A stretch of DNA of 64,000 bases, taken from NCBI RefSeq assembly GCF_041740695.1, contig NZ_JBGSLK010000007.1:1-64000 (forward strand), in the 5' to 3' direction. Both the position numbers and the translations under genes were made by a program. This document shows positions 48,631 to 58,204 of the stretch, in pieces (within the stretch, counting starts at the first letter, position 1; the number at the start of each line of letters is the position of its first letter). This DNA is from Haliscomenobacter sp041740695. Lineage in GTDB: Bacteria; Bacteroidota; Bacteroidia; Chitinophagales; Saprospiraceae. The notes below the pieces were generated by a model. That model worked only from the letters and a program-made list of their open reading frames with translations. It was not told where the DNA came from and did no database searches.

Positions 48631-50247
48631 TTATCCTCTAAAACTAAGCATCACAAACACCACAATCCCAACCACCACTACCGACATCACCACATCCCAG
48701 ATACTAAAGCTGGCACGGTTTTCGGCTTTTTGTTCAGCAGTCATGGTACCATAGGTAAGTCCGGTAATGCTCTCGGGCGGAGGAGGAGGAGTAATTAAAC
48801 TCACTACCACACAAACGGCCACGCAGAACAGGAAAAACCAGGCCGCAAAGGTCAAAAAGTTCACCGCGCCAAAAGTATGGAGAAGCGTACCTGGAGTAAG
48901 CGAATCTTTGCTGATTTCCAGACTCAGGCGAACTAAGGCGACGACCAAACCTGCGATCAGGGTTGCCATCGCCCCCTTGCTGTTGATGCGTTTGGAAAAT
49001 ATACCCAATAGGAATACAGCTGTAATCGGTGGAGCAATGTAAGACTGTACAGATTGCAAATACCCATACAAGCCTTTGGAAATGTTTTGCATGATGGGTA
49101 TCCACAAAATTCCCAGGATCACCACTACTGCCGTGGCATAGCGGCCTACACTCAACAGTTTCTTCTCTGGTGCATTCGGGCGCAATTTTTTGTAAATGTC
49201 TACTGTAAACAACGTAGAACAAGAGTTGAAAACAGAGGCCAGCGAACTCATCAATGCCGCCAACAAACCAGCCGCCACCAGGCCACGCAAGCCGATTGGC
49301 GTTTTTTCCATCAACAAAGTTGCAAAAGCTTCATCCGGAGAATCCCATTGTAGTTCACCTCGGTTTTTAAGCGCCAATGCTACTACCCCTGGAATCAGGA
49401 ACAAAAATACGGGCGTCAATTTCAACAAGCCCCCAAAGATAGCGCCCCGACGACCAATGGTGATGTTTCTAGCCGCCAAACCCCGTTGGATGATGTATTG
49501 ATCCGTACACCAATACCAGGTACCCACAATGGTACTCGTAATCACCAAACTAGGCCAAGGGAAATCTGGATCACTCGCTGGGCGCCACATGTTGAGGTAA
49601 CCAGGCTCCAATGAAGCTTTCATGCCACTCCAGCCACCTACTGCGTTCAACCCTACAATGGTCAGGGTAGTTGCACCTATAAGCAGGACAACGGTTTGTA
49701 AGGCCTCTGTGTAGACCACTGCCCGCATCCCACCAACAACGGTGTAGGCCCCGGTAAGGACCACCGTCAGCAGTGCCCCAAACCAGAAGTCGATGTGCAA
49801 CAGCGTAGAAATGACAATCCCTCCGGCATAAACCGTTACCGAGACCTTGGTCAATACATAAGCGAGTAGAGAGAAAATACTCAAAAACCAACGCGTTTGT
49901 GCGTTAAAACGTTTTTCCAAAAACTCCGGCGTAGTAAAAATACCACTGCGGATGTAGAAGGGTAAAAACACCCAACCCATGGTGACCACCAGCCAGGCGT
50001 GTAATTCGTAAATCAACATCGGGATTTTGCCTCCGGCACCTGCTCCGGCTAAACCCACTACGTGCTCCGACCCAATATTGGAAGCAAAAATAGAAGCCCC
50101 AATCACGAACCAGCCCACGTTCCTCCCCGCAAGAAAATAATCTTCGGTGGTATCATTTTTGCGCGTCATCACCCAGATTGCGATCCCCAACAGGAGCATA
50201 AAGTAGGCTGCAATGACGACCCAATCCAGTGTAGCAAATTGACTCAT
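48631..50247 (-). CDS. Sodium:solute symporter (SSS family)
   Basis: This 538-residue inner-membrane transporter of the SSS/SGLT family couples uptake of a sugar, vitamin or organic acid to sodium. About fourteen helices are visible. The family signature region GGMRAVVYTEALQTVVLL and a Ser-rich Na2-site-like segment (AALMSSLASVFNSCSTLFTVDIY) are present. The VIGASIFASNIGSEHVVGLAGAGA start is typical of the SGLT subgroup, which favours sugars, but the substrate is not certain from sequence. It stands alone, with its start 39 bp beyond the decayed serine-hydrolase remnant (50286-50557). Confidence 0.92.
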   Translation of the reverse strand: MSQFATLDWVVIAAYFMLLLGIAIWVMTRKNDTTEDYFLAGRNVGWFVIGASIFASNIGSEHVVGLAGAGAGGKIPMLIYELHAWLVVTMGWVFLPFYIRSGIFTTPEFLEKRFNAQTRWFLSIFSLLAYVLTKVSVTVYAGGIVISTLLHIDFWFGALLTVVLTGAYTVVGGMRAVVYTEALQTVVLLIGATTLTIVGLNAVGGWSGMKASLEPGYLNMWRPASDPDFPWPSLVITSTIVGTWYWCTDQYIIQRGLAARNITIGRRGAIFGGLLKLTPVFLFLIPGVVALALKNRGELQWDSPDEAFATLLMEKTPIGLRGLVAAGLLAALMSSLASVFNSCSTLFTVDIYKKLRPNAPEKKLLSVGRYATAVVVILGILWIPIMQNISKGLYGYLQSVQSYIAPPITAVFLLGIFSKRINSKGAMATLIAGLVVALVRLSLEISKDSLTPGTLLHTFGAVNFLTFAAWFFLFCVAVCVVVSLITPPPPPESITGLTYGTMTAEQKAENRASFSIWDVVMSVVVVGIVVFVMLSFRG

Positions 50248-50285
50248 ACGTGTTATTTTGTTTGTTTAATAGTTCACAAATCAAG

Positions 50286-50557
50286 GGCGATGCACTGCTT
50301 TGGCCAAATCTAAGGCTTCCTGGATGGCGGTAGTGTAAAACTCCGAATCGTTGGCCAGCCAAATGATGCTCAAATCGCGTTCGGGAAACATATCGGCTTC
50401 CCGGCTCGAAATGTAAGGAATTAGTGCGTTTTATCGGTGTGAAATTTTCCAAATCTTTTGCCGTGAGATAGAAAATACTGTCCTCACCCACATTTCTGCT
50501 ATCTGGAAGCCCAGATGAGTGGGTCAACAAGTGCCGAATGGTGATTTTTTCAACCAT
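50286..50557 (-). pseudogene. Decayed serine hydrolase (beta-lactamase superfamily)
   Basis: This is a remnant of a class C beta-lactamase-like gene. On the minus strand KITIRHLLTHSSGLPD (the family block after the catalytic SxxK region), ...SLHFEPGSRY and then a frame change to a C-terminal-looking MFPERDLSIIWLANDSEF...KAVHRP are seen. The middle of the protein (about 200 residues) is missing and the N-terminal SxxK part is absent. Upstream, frames around VLYFPDFEHPEM still look coding but are interrupted. An internal deletion plus frameshift best explains this. It lies between the SSS gene and the FtsX/MacB permease gene. Confidence 0.7.
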
Positions 50558-50663
50558 TTCGGGGTGTTCAAAATCGGGGAAGTATAATACATTCCCAAAA
50601 ATTGTGCAACTTCCGTGGGGGCAAAGCTCGTCTCAGTTCATCCACAGTCAAAAGATTCTTGCC

Positions 50664-53099
50664 ATGTTACAAAATTATCTGACCATCGCCCTGCGCAACC
50701 TGCGCAAACACAAAACCTTCAGTTTTATCAACATCATGGGGCTGGCCATCGGGATAGCCGTATGTTTGCTAATCCTGTTGTGGGTGGTGGATGAACTGAG
50801 TTACGACCGCTGGAACGACAAATACGAGCGCATCTACCGCGTTGCTGGTGAGGTGAAATTTGGTGGCTTGCACAATACCTTTGCGGTAGCTCCGGCACCG
50901 ATGGCAGCAGCTTTGGTCACCGATTTTCCAGAAGTAGAATCAGCGGTGCGTTTTCGGCAGCAAGGCTCTTTTTTGGTCAAAAGTAAAGTGCAAAACTTCA
51001 AGGAAGATCACGTTATTTTTGCCGATTCTACCTTGTTCAAAGTTTTTAGCCTGAAAATACTGCAAGGCAACCCAGACCTAGCCTTGAAAGCACCTCAAAC
51101 GATAGTCATTAGCAAATCGATGGCCGAAAAATATTTTCCTTCCGAAAATCCGATCGGCAAAATCCTAACCCTCGACAACGACAAACGCTACAATGTAACG
51201 GGTGTATTTGCGGATATGCCAGTCAATAGTCATTTCAACGTAGATTTTTTCTGTTCGATGAGCACCCTGGAAGAATCTCGGGAGCAAATCTGGCTGAGTT
51301 TTAATTTCCAGACCTATTATGTGTTGCGTAAAGACGCGGACCCTGCCGCATTTGAAGCAAAATTGTTTTCTCAGTTGCTCAAAAAATACATCGATCCTCA
51401 GCTGGCCCAGATGATGGGAAAAAGTTATGCCGAGTTGGAAAAAGGAGGTACGCTGATCAAGTTTCACCTGCAACCCCTGGGCGACATCCACCTCAAGTCG
51501 GACATGGATGTAGAACTGGCTGCCAACGGCAACATCCAGTACGTCTGGATCTTCGGCCTAGCAGCTTTGTTTGTGCTGCTGATCGCTGTGGTCAATTTTA
51601 TGAACCTCTCCACCGCCCGTTCCACTTTGCGCGCACGGGAAGTCGGTGTACGCAAGGTAGTTGGCTCGCAGCGCTCTGCTTTGATTGGGCAATTTTTGAG
51701 TGAATCCATGGTTTTGACCTTTTTTGCCCTGTTTTTGGCGCTGTTGTTGAGTTGGGTAGCATTGCCATTTTTTGGGCAGATTGCGGGCAAAAAATTACTT
51801 TTCCCCTGGGGCAGTCCTTTGTTTTGGCTTTCCGTATTGGGTGGGGGTGTTTTTGTAGGTTTGCTGGCAGGGTCTTATCCTGCGCTATTCCTGTCCGGTT
51901 TCCAGCCCATCAGTGTATTGAAAGGTCGTTTTTTTGATTCTGGTAAAGGCCGCAATTTGCGCTCCGGTTTGATTGTATTTCAGTTTTTAATCGCCATTTT
52001 TTTAATCTCTGCTTCCTTCGTCATCCGTGGCCAATTGGGTTTTATCCAAAACAAAAAGCTGGGCTTCAGCCGGGATCAGGTTTTGGTGGTCAACGATGCC
52101 TATGCACTGGATCAAAATCTGGATGCTTTTAAGAAGAACCTCAAAAACTTACCCTTTGTACAAAATGCCACCGTGAGTGGTTTTTTGCCCATCGAGTCCA
52201 ATCGTTCGAATGGTTCGGTTTGTTCTACCCCCAGTTTGCGGGAAGAGACCTGTCAAATCATTCAACAGTGGGAAGTGGACGAAGATTATGTGCCCACCCT
52301 AGGGATGGAAATCACCAAGGTGCGCAACTTTTCTGCGCAGATGCCCGGCGATTCCGGCAATGTAATCCTCAATGAAAAGGCGGCAAAAGGATTTTTTGGC
52401 CAGGAAGACCCGCTCGGGAAAATCCTTTATTTCCATGGCGACATGAACGCAGAAGGCAAACTCGAGCAAAAAGTCTACACAGTGATTGGTGTAGTAAAAG
52501 ACTTTCACTTTGAATCCTTGCGGCAAAACATCGAGACCCTTTGTTTAAAACTGGAGCGTAGTGCTGGCAACATCTCGATTAAATTGTCGAATACCGATTT
52601 GCCCGCAGCGCTGAGCCGCATTGAACAAGAATGGAAAAAAGTGGCTGCTGGCGCACCATTTTCCTGGCAGTTCATGGACGAACGTTTTGACGAGATGTAC
52701 CGTGCCGAACTCCGCATTGGCCGCATCTTTAATATTTTCACCATCTTGAGTTTGTTGGTAGCCTGTCTGGGTTTGTTGGGGCTTGCGGCCTTTACTGCTG
52801 AGCGGCGCACCAAAGAAATTGGCATCCGCAAGGTATTGGGTGCCAGTACCCAAAGTATCATTGGTTTGTTGTCCAAAGAAATTGTCCGTTTGATCCTGGT
52901 TGCAGCAGCCATCGCCATCCCGATTGCCTGGTGGAGCGCGGCACAATGGTTGCACAATTTCGCATATCGCATTCCGGTGCCCTGGTGGGGATTTTTGTTG
53001 TCGGGCGGATTAGCCGTTTTGGTGGCATTGGTTACGGTGACCTTACAAAGCATGCGGAGTGCGCGGATGGAGCCGGTGAAATCGTTGCGGTCGGAGTGA
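50664..53099 (+). CDS. MacB/FtsX-type ABC transporter permease
   Basis: This 811-residue permease belongs to the large Bacteroidota group with two MacB-PCD periplasmic domains. The start at 50664 gives the typical N-terminus LTIALRNLRKHKTFSFINIM, followed by a membrane helix and a first periplasmic domain. An FtsX core with three helices (about 290-420, containing STARSTLRAREVGVRKVVGS) follows. Then come a second periplasmic region (about 450-690) and a second FtsX core (AFTAERRTKEIGIRKVLGAS). Such proteins work with an ATPase in export or mechanotransmission of lipoproteins, toxins or peptides, but no ATPase gene is adjacent, so the partner is elsewhere. Neighbouring serine-hydrolase debris is unrelated in strand. 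Confidence 0.92.
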   Translation: MLQNYLTIALRNLRKHKTFSFINIMGLAIGIAVCLLILLWVVDELSYDRWNDKYERIYRVAGEVKFGGLHNTFAVAPAPMAAALVTDFPEVESAVRFRQQGSFLVKSKVQNFKEDHVIFADSTLFKVFSLKILQGNPDLALKAPQTIVISKSMAEKYFPSENPIGKILTLDNDKRYNVTGVFADMPVNSHFNVDFFCSMSTLEESREQIWLSFNFQTYYVLRKDADPAAFEAKLFSQLLKKYIDPQLAQMMGKSYAELEKGGTLIKFHLQPLGDIHLKSDMDVELAANGNIQYVWIFGLAALFVLLIAVVNFMNLSTARSTLRAREVGVRKVVGSQRSALIGQFLSESMVLTFFALFLALLLSWVALPFFGQIAGKKLLFPWGSPLFWLSVLGGGVFVGLLAGSYPALFLSGFQPISVLKGRFFDSGKGRNLRSGLIVFQFLIAIFLISASFVIRGQLGFIQNKKLGFSRDQVLVVNDAYALDQNLDAFKKNLKNLPFVQNATVSGFLPIESNRSNGSVCSTPSLREETCQIIQQWEVDEDYVPTLGMEITKVRNFSAQMPGDSGNVILNEKAAKGFFGQEDPLGKILYFHGDMNAEGKLEQKVYTVIGVVKDFHFESLRQNIETLCLKLERSAGNISIKLSNTDLPAALSRIEQEWKKVAAGAPFSWQFMDERFDEMYRAELRIGRIFNIFTILSLLVACLGLLGLAAFTAERRTKEIGIRKVLGASTQSIIGLLSKEIVRLILVAAAIAIPIAWWSAAQWLHNFAYRIPVPWWGFLLSGGLAVLVALVTVTLQSMRSARMEPVKSLRSE

Positions 53100-53118
53100 A
53101 GCGCTGAAGCTTAAAACA

Positions 53119-53160
53119 TCAAAAGGGGTGTGCACACAAATGTTGGCATACCCCTTTTGA
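53119..53160. terminator. Bidirectional terminator
   Basis: TCAAAAGGGGTGTGC and GCATACCCCTTTTGA pair with one mismatch around a 12-base loop. It sits between the convergent permease and sprE genes and can serve both. Confidence 0.85.
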
Positions 53161-53180
53161 CGTAATAGAAGCTATTCTTC

Positions 53181-56100
53181 CTATTTCAAATAATTCGCCT
53201 CAAAAAACTCCGAGTATCCATCCAGCGTCTTATCCCGCAGCACCGAGCGATAATTGTCCATACTAATGGGCAACAACTGGTAATTCACACTCGCGTCCAT
53301 AAACTGGGCACGGTTTTTCATCACCCCGTCGTAGTATTTCATGGCTGCGCCCTTGTTTTCGAAGCGACGCAGGATCACCAGTAGTTTGCGGGTTTTTTCA
53401 TCATCGCCTACAGCAAGGTTGGTGATGGTTATTTTGTCCAGTTTATGGAAATTCCGGTTGTAGTCCGAAATTTTATTTTTGGCATTGTCCAGGTTTGCAC
53501 TGTTGTCGAGCGCTACGAGGATGAAGTGGATGGCATTTTCGTCGGGGCGGAAACGTACGGTTTCCTCGTCGGATCGCTCTTGGTCACCGGGCAATTGTGC
53601 CCCAGCACCACCCAGGAGACGCAGGATTTCCTTGGCGCGTTTTTGCTCATCCGAAGTGGGGTAGCGGGCGATTACCTCGTTCAAGGCGCTTTTGTAGGCG
53701 TCGGGGCCTTGTAGGTTGCCCGTACAGAGTGCAGCCAACAGCGCAAAACGGGAAGCTAGTTTGTTTTCGGCACCAAAGCGTACTTTGGAATCCATACACA
53801 TCTTGAAGGCATCCTGATAGTTGCCTTTTTTGAAGGCGGCATAAGCCTCATCGTAATAAACATTCACCTTGCGCTCCTCGTTGAGGAACTCAGCGGCATA
53901 GTTGGGGTCTTGTAGGATGCGGGCAAAGGTTGAAGTGGGGTAACCACCCACAATTTTATCGTAATAAGCTTGAGCCTGGTCGGCGTGGTTGAGTTTGCGG
54001 TGGGCCAGGTACAGGTAGTACCAGGAATTGAGCTCAAAGTTGTGGCGGCCAAAACGGGTATTCAACCCCTCCAGGGTTTTGACCGTTTTTTCAAAATTCT
54101 CCAGCTTGTCGTAGTACAACACACCCAGTTTGTACATCGCATCAATCACTTTGACTTCGGCGCTGCGGCGTTCTGCATCGGTGCGGGGCACTGGGCCCAG
54201 GAATTTTGTTACTTCATCGGGATCTTCACCTGGGTCGCCGGCGGCGGCGGCGGCGGCGGCTGGGTTGTTGGCATTGACGGGATCATCCTCTACGATCTCA
54301 TTGCTACCACCGCGTTTTTCGGCGCGGCGCCAGTTGTCTTCCAACACGCGTTCCCCCCAGGTGCGCTGGAATTCACGTTTGCCCTGTTTTACTTCTTTTT
54401 CTTCGTAAGCCCAATAGATTGCTGCCGATGGTTGCCCATTGGTAGCCAGCAATGGGCGGGGGCTACCGAGTGCCGGATTATTGGAAGCTATAGGCGCTTT
54501 GGAGTTTCCCAGATCACGTATGCGCTGTTCGTCCTGGTCCTTTTTCATTTTGGCAGCCCGCTTTTTGAGCTCGGCGTCCGAAAGTTTGCTCAGGGTCAAT
54601 AAACTGTCCTGGAGTTGGATGGTACTGAGGTTTTTGGCAATGTCCACCAGGTTGTCGCGGAGGATTGTCGCAGATTTAAGCCGATCATCCTTTTTATCCA
54701 TAACCGTCAGGGTACTATCGAGGTAGTTTTTGGTTTGGATGAATTTTTCTTCATCAAAATACAACTGAGCCAGGGTGTAGTACGACTCGGTGACCTGTGC
54801 CGGGTTGTTGCCAGCACTGCGTACGGATAGCGTCAGGTATTCAATAGCTTTGGGCTTATTGTTGTTTTTGAGCGCCACATTCGATAATGCGTAATAAATG
54901 CGGTCGCGGTATTCCTGGTTTTTAGCATCTTTAAGCATGCGCTCCAACAGGGCGGTAGCCGATTCTGCCGAACCTTTGCCACTGAGCCAGGAGTTTTGTG
55001 CCATGTTCAAGCGGGCATTGAACTGCATTTCGTAATTCACCGAAGAACTGGCTACTTTTTCAAAACCAGTATACGCTTCGTTCCAGCGCCCGGCGCGTTG
55101 GTGCAATTGCGCCAGAATGAAGTTGTAACGAGCCTTACTTTTGGAGTCTTCGGCACGCTCAATCGCTTCTTCCAGTGGTTTTACCGCCTCTTCGTGCTGT
55201 TTCTTTTTGATGTAAAAATGCGCTAGGAGAGGGGCCAGTTGAGCCCGCACCACATTAGGGGTATTTGGGTCACTTTCCAGTTGGGTTAGGGTGCGGAAAG
55301 CCAGGTCTTCATTCTCCCGTTCGATGAGGGTGCGCGCCAGCCAAAGTACACCTTCAAAATAGGCTGGTTTCTTCTTGAGGTAGTCTTTTTCCCGTTGGGC
55401 TTCTGCCGCTTCTTTGCGGGCTTTTTCCTTTTGGATTTGTTCGGGCGTCTTGGTCGAGCTTGCTGTGCTGCTGCTGGTTTTAGTCCGATTCAGGATTTCG
55501 GGTTTCGCCGGTAGTGGTTTGCCTTGTTTGCGGGCTCTAGCCACATCAGCGTTGTATTTTTTACGGGCTTTGGCTATGTCTTTGGTCAGTTTTTCTTTGT
55601 CCTTCTTGGCTTTTTCCCGTACTTTTTCTCTTTCCTTCGCGGTGAGTACCTCACCGTCACTGTTTACCATTGGTGCACGGGTACTGCCACTGCGTACATT
55701 TTGCGCTACTGCTTTTTTTAGTTTTGCTCTTTCCGGGGAGTATTCTGCCGTAAGGTAACGCAGGGTTTGTTCAGCAGTTTCAAAGTCTTGTTTGAGGAAG
55801 TGGGCTTTGCCTGCCAGGAGGTAGCAATCGTCTACCCAGTCACTTTTGGGGTGCAGGGCGGCTACTTTGGTCACTTTTTTGACGGCTTCATCCAATTCTG
55901 GTGCCGCTGCCTTGGGGTTGTCGATGCCCATGTAGGGATAGACGGGCAAAATTTGGGTGTAATTGTCCTTGTATTGCTGCTCCATGCTGAGCATGGTGGT
56001 CGCCAGGATTTCTTCGGCATTGAAGTAGCCGTTGTAGTGAGCAGTGGTGTTGTGGTACACCTTTCCCAGGCCAGACAGCTCCTTACTGCTGCTTTTGACG

Positions 56101-56216
56101 GCGACACAACTCTCAATCATCAGGGCAAGCGCCACTACCGTCAGGGCGTAAACTAATCGTTTCAAGGCCGAATATTTTTTACAACGATGAATAAAATCGT
56201 TAAAATCAGTGCGCAT
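53181..56216 (-). CDS. sprE: T9SS periplasmic lipoprotein SprE/PorW
   Basis: This is a 1,011-residue tetratricopeptide-rich lipoprotein. The start at 56216 leads to a membrane segment and lipobox ALMIESC (cysteine at about residue 37). The following KVYHNTTAHYNGYFNAEEIL matches the conserved N-terminus of SprE/PorW, the T9SS component that connects the motor ring to the translocon. Many TPR-like helical repeats fill the protein, separated by a Lys/Ala-rich linker (about 150-250) and a polyalanine/acidic segment (AAAAAAAGDPGEDPDE) encoded by a GCC-repeat (54238-54260). An 8-bp palindrome lies 5 bp before the start. It is divergent from the M23 peptidase. Confidence 0.9.
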   Translation of the reverse strand: MRTDFNDFIHRCKKYSALKRLVYALTVVALALMIESCVAVKSSSKELSGLGKVYHNTTAHYNGYFNAEEILATTMLSMEQQYKDNYTQILPVYPYMGIDNPKAAAPELDEAVKKVTKVAALHPKSDWVDDCYLLAGKAHFLKQDFETAEQTLRYLTAEYSPERAKLKKAVAQNVRSGSTRAPMVNSDGEVLTAKEREKVREKAKKDKEKLTKDIAKARKKYNADVARARKQGKPLPAKPEILNRTKTSSSTASSTKTPEQIQKEKARKEAAEAQREKDYLKKKPAYFEGVLWLARTLIERENEDLAFRTLTQLESDPNTPNVVRAQLAPLLAHFYIKKKQHEEAVKPLEEAIERAEDSKSKARYNFILAQLHQRAGRWNEAYTGFEKVASSSVNYEMQFNARLNMAQNSWLSGKGSAESATALLERMLKDAKNQEYRDRIYYALSNVALKNNNKPKAIEYLTLSVRSAGNNPAQVTESYYTLAQLYFDEEKFIQTKNYLDSTLTVMDKKDDRLKSATILRDNLVDIAKNLSTIQLQDSLLTLSKLSDAELKKRAAKMKKDQDEQRIRDLGNSKAPIASNNPALGSPRPLLATNGQPSAAIYWAYEEKEVKQGKREFQRTWGERVLEDNWRRAEKRGGSNEIVEDDPVNANNPAAAAAAAGDPGEDPDEVTKFLGPVPRTDAERRSAEVKVIDAMYKLGVLYYDKLENFEKTVKTLEGLNTRFGRHNFELNSWYYLYLAHRKLNHADQAQAYYDKIVGGYPTSTFARILQDPNYAAEFLNEERKVNVYYDEAYAAFKKGNYQDAFKMCMDSKVRFGAENKLASRFALLAALCTGNLQGPDAYKSALNEVIARYPTSDEQKRAKEILRLLGGAGAQLPGDQERSDEETVRFRPDENAIHFILVALDNSANLDNAKNKISDYNRNFHKLDKITITNLAVGDDEKTRKLLVILRRFENKGAAMKYYDGVMKNRAQFMDASVNYQLLPISMDNYRSVLRDKTLDGYSEFFEANYLK

Positions 56217-56220
56217 AGCT

Positions 56221-56240
56221 GGTTTACTAGGCAGTAAACC
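56221..56240 (-). promoter_or_regulatory. Palindrome in front of sprE
   Basis: GGTTTACT and AGTAAACC form a perfect 8-bp inverted repeat with a 4-base spacer, ending 5 bp before the sprE ATG. It could be an operator or an mRNA leader hairpin. Confidence 0.35.
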
Positions 56241-56362
56241 GTAAATTTGCCTCAGAGCCTGTCTAAACAAAAAAATTAAACAAGCTCTCACTTATAACTT
56301 GAAAGGCACAAATTTATTTTGGTTTTTAAGAAAAAACAAACCCAGAATTCAAACTGACGATT

Positions 56363-57265
56363 ATGGCTTTGAAGTTTAATGCGGAGCGCTGGAAGAAGTG
56401 GAGGGAGAACATCACCAAGCACTACCGCTTTGTGATCATGAATGAGGACACCTTTGAGGAGGTTGGATCTTATAAATTGACCCTGATGAATTTGTACGTA
56501 TTCATCAGCACATTGCTGGTGGTGCTCACCTGTTTGGTTTTTCTGCTGATTGCGTATACGCCCATTAAGGAGTACTTACCCGGTTTTCAGCCCGTCAGCA
56601 GCAATGACCGCCGGCTACTGGAACTCACCCGCGAAGTGAACCGCATGGGTCGGGAAATGCAAGCCCAGGAGGTATACATCAAAAACCTGCAACGCATGTT
56701 GACTGGCAACCCCTTGCGGGAAGAGGACGTGCCCAAAGCTACACCCGACAAAGCACCTACCAAAGACGGGGCCAAAAAAGTAGGCATGTCGCAAGTGGAT
56801 GAAGAAATGCGGCGGGAAGTAGAGCTGGAAAGGGTAGGGCAGATTGCCAAACAAACCCGGTCAGTGGGTTTTGCACCTACTGAAAAACCCATCGAACAAT
56901 TGTTTTTTGCGGCACCAGTCAATGGAGAAATCAGCGCGCATTTTGACCGACAAAAATCACATTACGGGGTGGATGTACTCGCACCCCGAAATGCGGCCAT
57001 CAAAGCCGCCATGGACGGCTATGTTTTTTTATCGGAATGGACCTTGGAAACAGGCAACACGGTAGGCATTCAGCACGACAATGGCATTCTTTCCTTTTAC
57101 AAACACAATTCCTCGTTGCTTAAAAAAGTAGGCAATTTTGTTCGAGCTGGTGAAGCCATTGCGATCGTTGGGAACACTGGAGTACTGTCCAGCGGACCCC
57201 ATTTGCACTTTGAATTGTGGCACAAGGGAAAACCCGTCGATCCCGTTGACTATGTAACTTTTTAG
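56363..57265 (+). CDS. M23 family murein endopeptidase, membrane-anchored
   Basis: This 300-residue protein has a cytosolic N-terminus (MALKFNAERWKKWRENITKH), one membrane helix at 43-66 and a coiled coil (about 85-112). The C-terminal LytM/M23 domain has zinc ligands His200 and Asp204 (HYGVDVLAP) and His280/His282 (GPHLHFELW), complete for catalysis. It cuts peptidoglycan cross-links or activates other wall enzymes. It resembles the Bacteroidota M23 proteins that sit near bactofilins or T9SS genes in other genomes; here it is divergent from sprE with 146 bp between. The ATG at 56363 is the only sensible start. Confidence 0.93.
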   Translation: MALKFNAERWKKWRENITKHYRFVIMNEDTFEEVGSYKLTLMNLYVFISTLLVVLTCLVFLLIAYTPIKEYLPGFQPVSSNDRRLLELTREVNRMGREMQAQEVYIKNLQRMLTGNPLREEDVPKATPDKAPTKDGAKKVGMSQVDEEMRREVELERVGQIAKQTRSVGFAPTEKPIEQLFFAAPVNGEISAHFDRQKSHYGVDVLAPRNAAIKAAMDGYVFLSEWTLETGNTVGIQHDNGILSFYKHNSSLLKKVGNFVRAGEAIAIVGNTGVLSSGPHLHFELWHKGKPVDPVDYVTF

Positions 57266-57452
57266 GCCCTTCTGTGTTTACACTTCTCTTTTTGTGGCGT
57301 TTGCAATCGGTAGAACCACTTATTTTCCTTTTCATTTTTCTTAAAAAAACCGGATATTGCAGCGTTTTAGTACAAGTCCATCGCCAAAAATCACCAAATT
57401 ACACTGTCTATCAATCCTTTATCCAAACAGTTAAAGACAATACAACATTTTC

Positions 57453-57884
57453 ATGGACCAGAATACTCAGCAGCTTAAGGCAGCTTATAATGAAAAAGGG
57501 GAATCGATCAGCCCGGTACTGCCCAATGAAGTGAAAAATTTCCTCATTGACATCGACGGAACGATTTGTGATGACATTCCCAACGAGGAACCCGAGCGGA
57601 TGGTGACAGTGTTGCCTTACCCTGATGCCCTCAACATCCTGAACAAATGGTATGATGAAGGCCACGTGGTTACGTTTTTTACTTCACGTACGGAAGAACA
57701 CCGCCAGGTAACCGAAGAATGGCTGAATCGCAACGGGTTTAAATACCACGGCATTCTTTTTGGCAAACCTCGGGGTGGCAACTACCATTGGATTGACAAC
57801 CACATCGTGAAAGCTACCCGCTTCAAGGGTAAATTTACCGATTTGGTAGTGGAAAAACACGAAATCGAAGTATTTAAGGATTAA
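57453..57884 (+). CDS. HAD-superfamily phosphatase-like protein
   Basis: This 143-residue HAD-fold protein has motif I DIDGTICDD (nucleophile Asp at about residue 34), a motif II-like Thr/Ser in FFTSRTEEH, a conserved lysine in FGKPRGGNYHWID and motif III-like acidic residues in HWIDNH. This small cap-less form is close to Bacteroidota HAD proteins of unknown substrate, sometimes annotated as phosphoheptose-related. A substrate cannot be given. It lies 187 bp after the M23 gene and ends before a terminator, so it is probably a single transcription unit. Confidence 0.85.
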   Translation: MDQNTQQLKAAYNEKGESISPVLPNEVKNFLIDIDGTICDDIPNEEPERMVTVLPYPDALNILNKWYDEGHVVTFFTSRTEEHRQVTEEWLNRNGFKYHGILFGKPRGGNYHWIDNHIVKATRFKGKFTDLVVEKHEIEVFKD

Positions 57885-58204
57885 TGGTCCTTTACAATAG
57901 GGGAGATAAAGGGAGGTAACCTGCTACAGTGTACAGGTTTCCTCCTTTTTTATTTCTGGAGAAAAAAAAAGCCGACGCAAAAATGTGCCGGCAAATAATT
58001 AATGTATGAAACTTAGATTAGCCAAGAGAATAGACCCTCATTCCACCACACACTACCAATCATATTTCATCTTTGAGCGGCCTTCAAAAAAATCTTTGCA
58101 ATTTATAGACAATTTGCAGTACCATAACGAGGATTATTAGTTTGAGTTACATTTATTGGGGTAAAAAAAAGTCTGAAATCCAGATAAAAGCAGAAATCAA
58201 TATG
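57885..58204. other. 320-bp gap between the HAD gene and the helical-repeat gene
   Basis: It contains the terminator at 57912-57951 and a minor hairpin (GCCGACGCA...TGCCGGC, 57971-57992). The remaining AT-rich sequence has no credible ORF and no complete consensus promoter. Confidence 0.5.
57912..57951 (+). terminator. Intrinsic terminator after the HAD gene
   Basis: GGAGGTAACCTG and CAGGTTTCCTCC form a stem with one mismatch and a 10-base loop, followed by a T-rich tract (TTTTTTATTT). Confidence 0.85.

Noticed and set aside
53970..54602. 210-aa plus-strand frame rich in Gly and Phe opposite sprE
   Set aside because: Antisense to the clear TPR protein; its poly-Gly tract is the complement of the polyalanine-coding GCC repeat.
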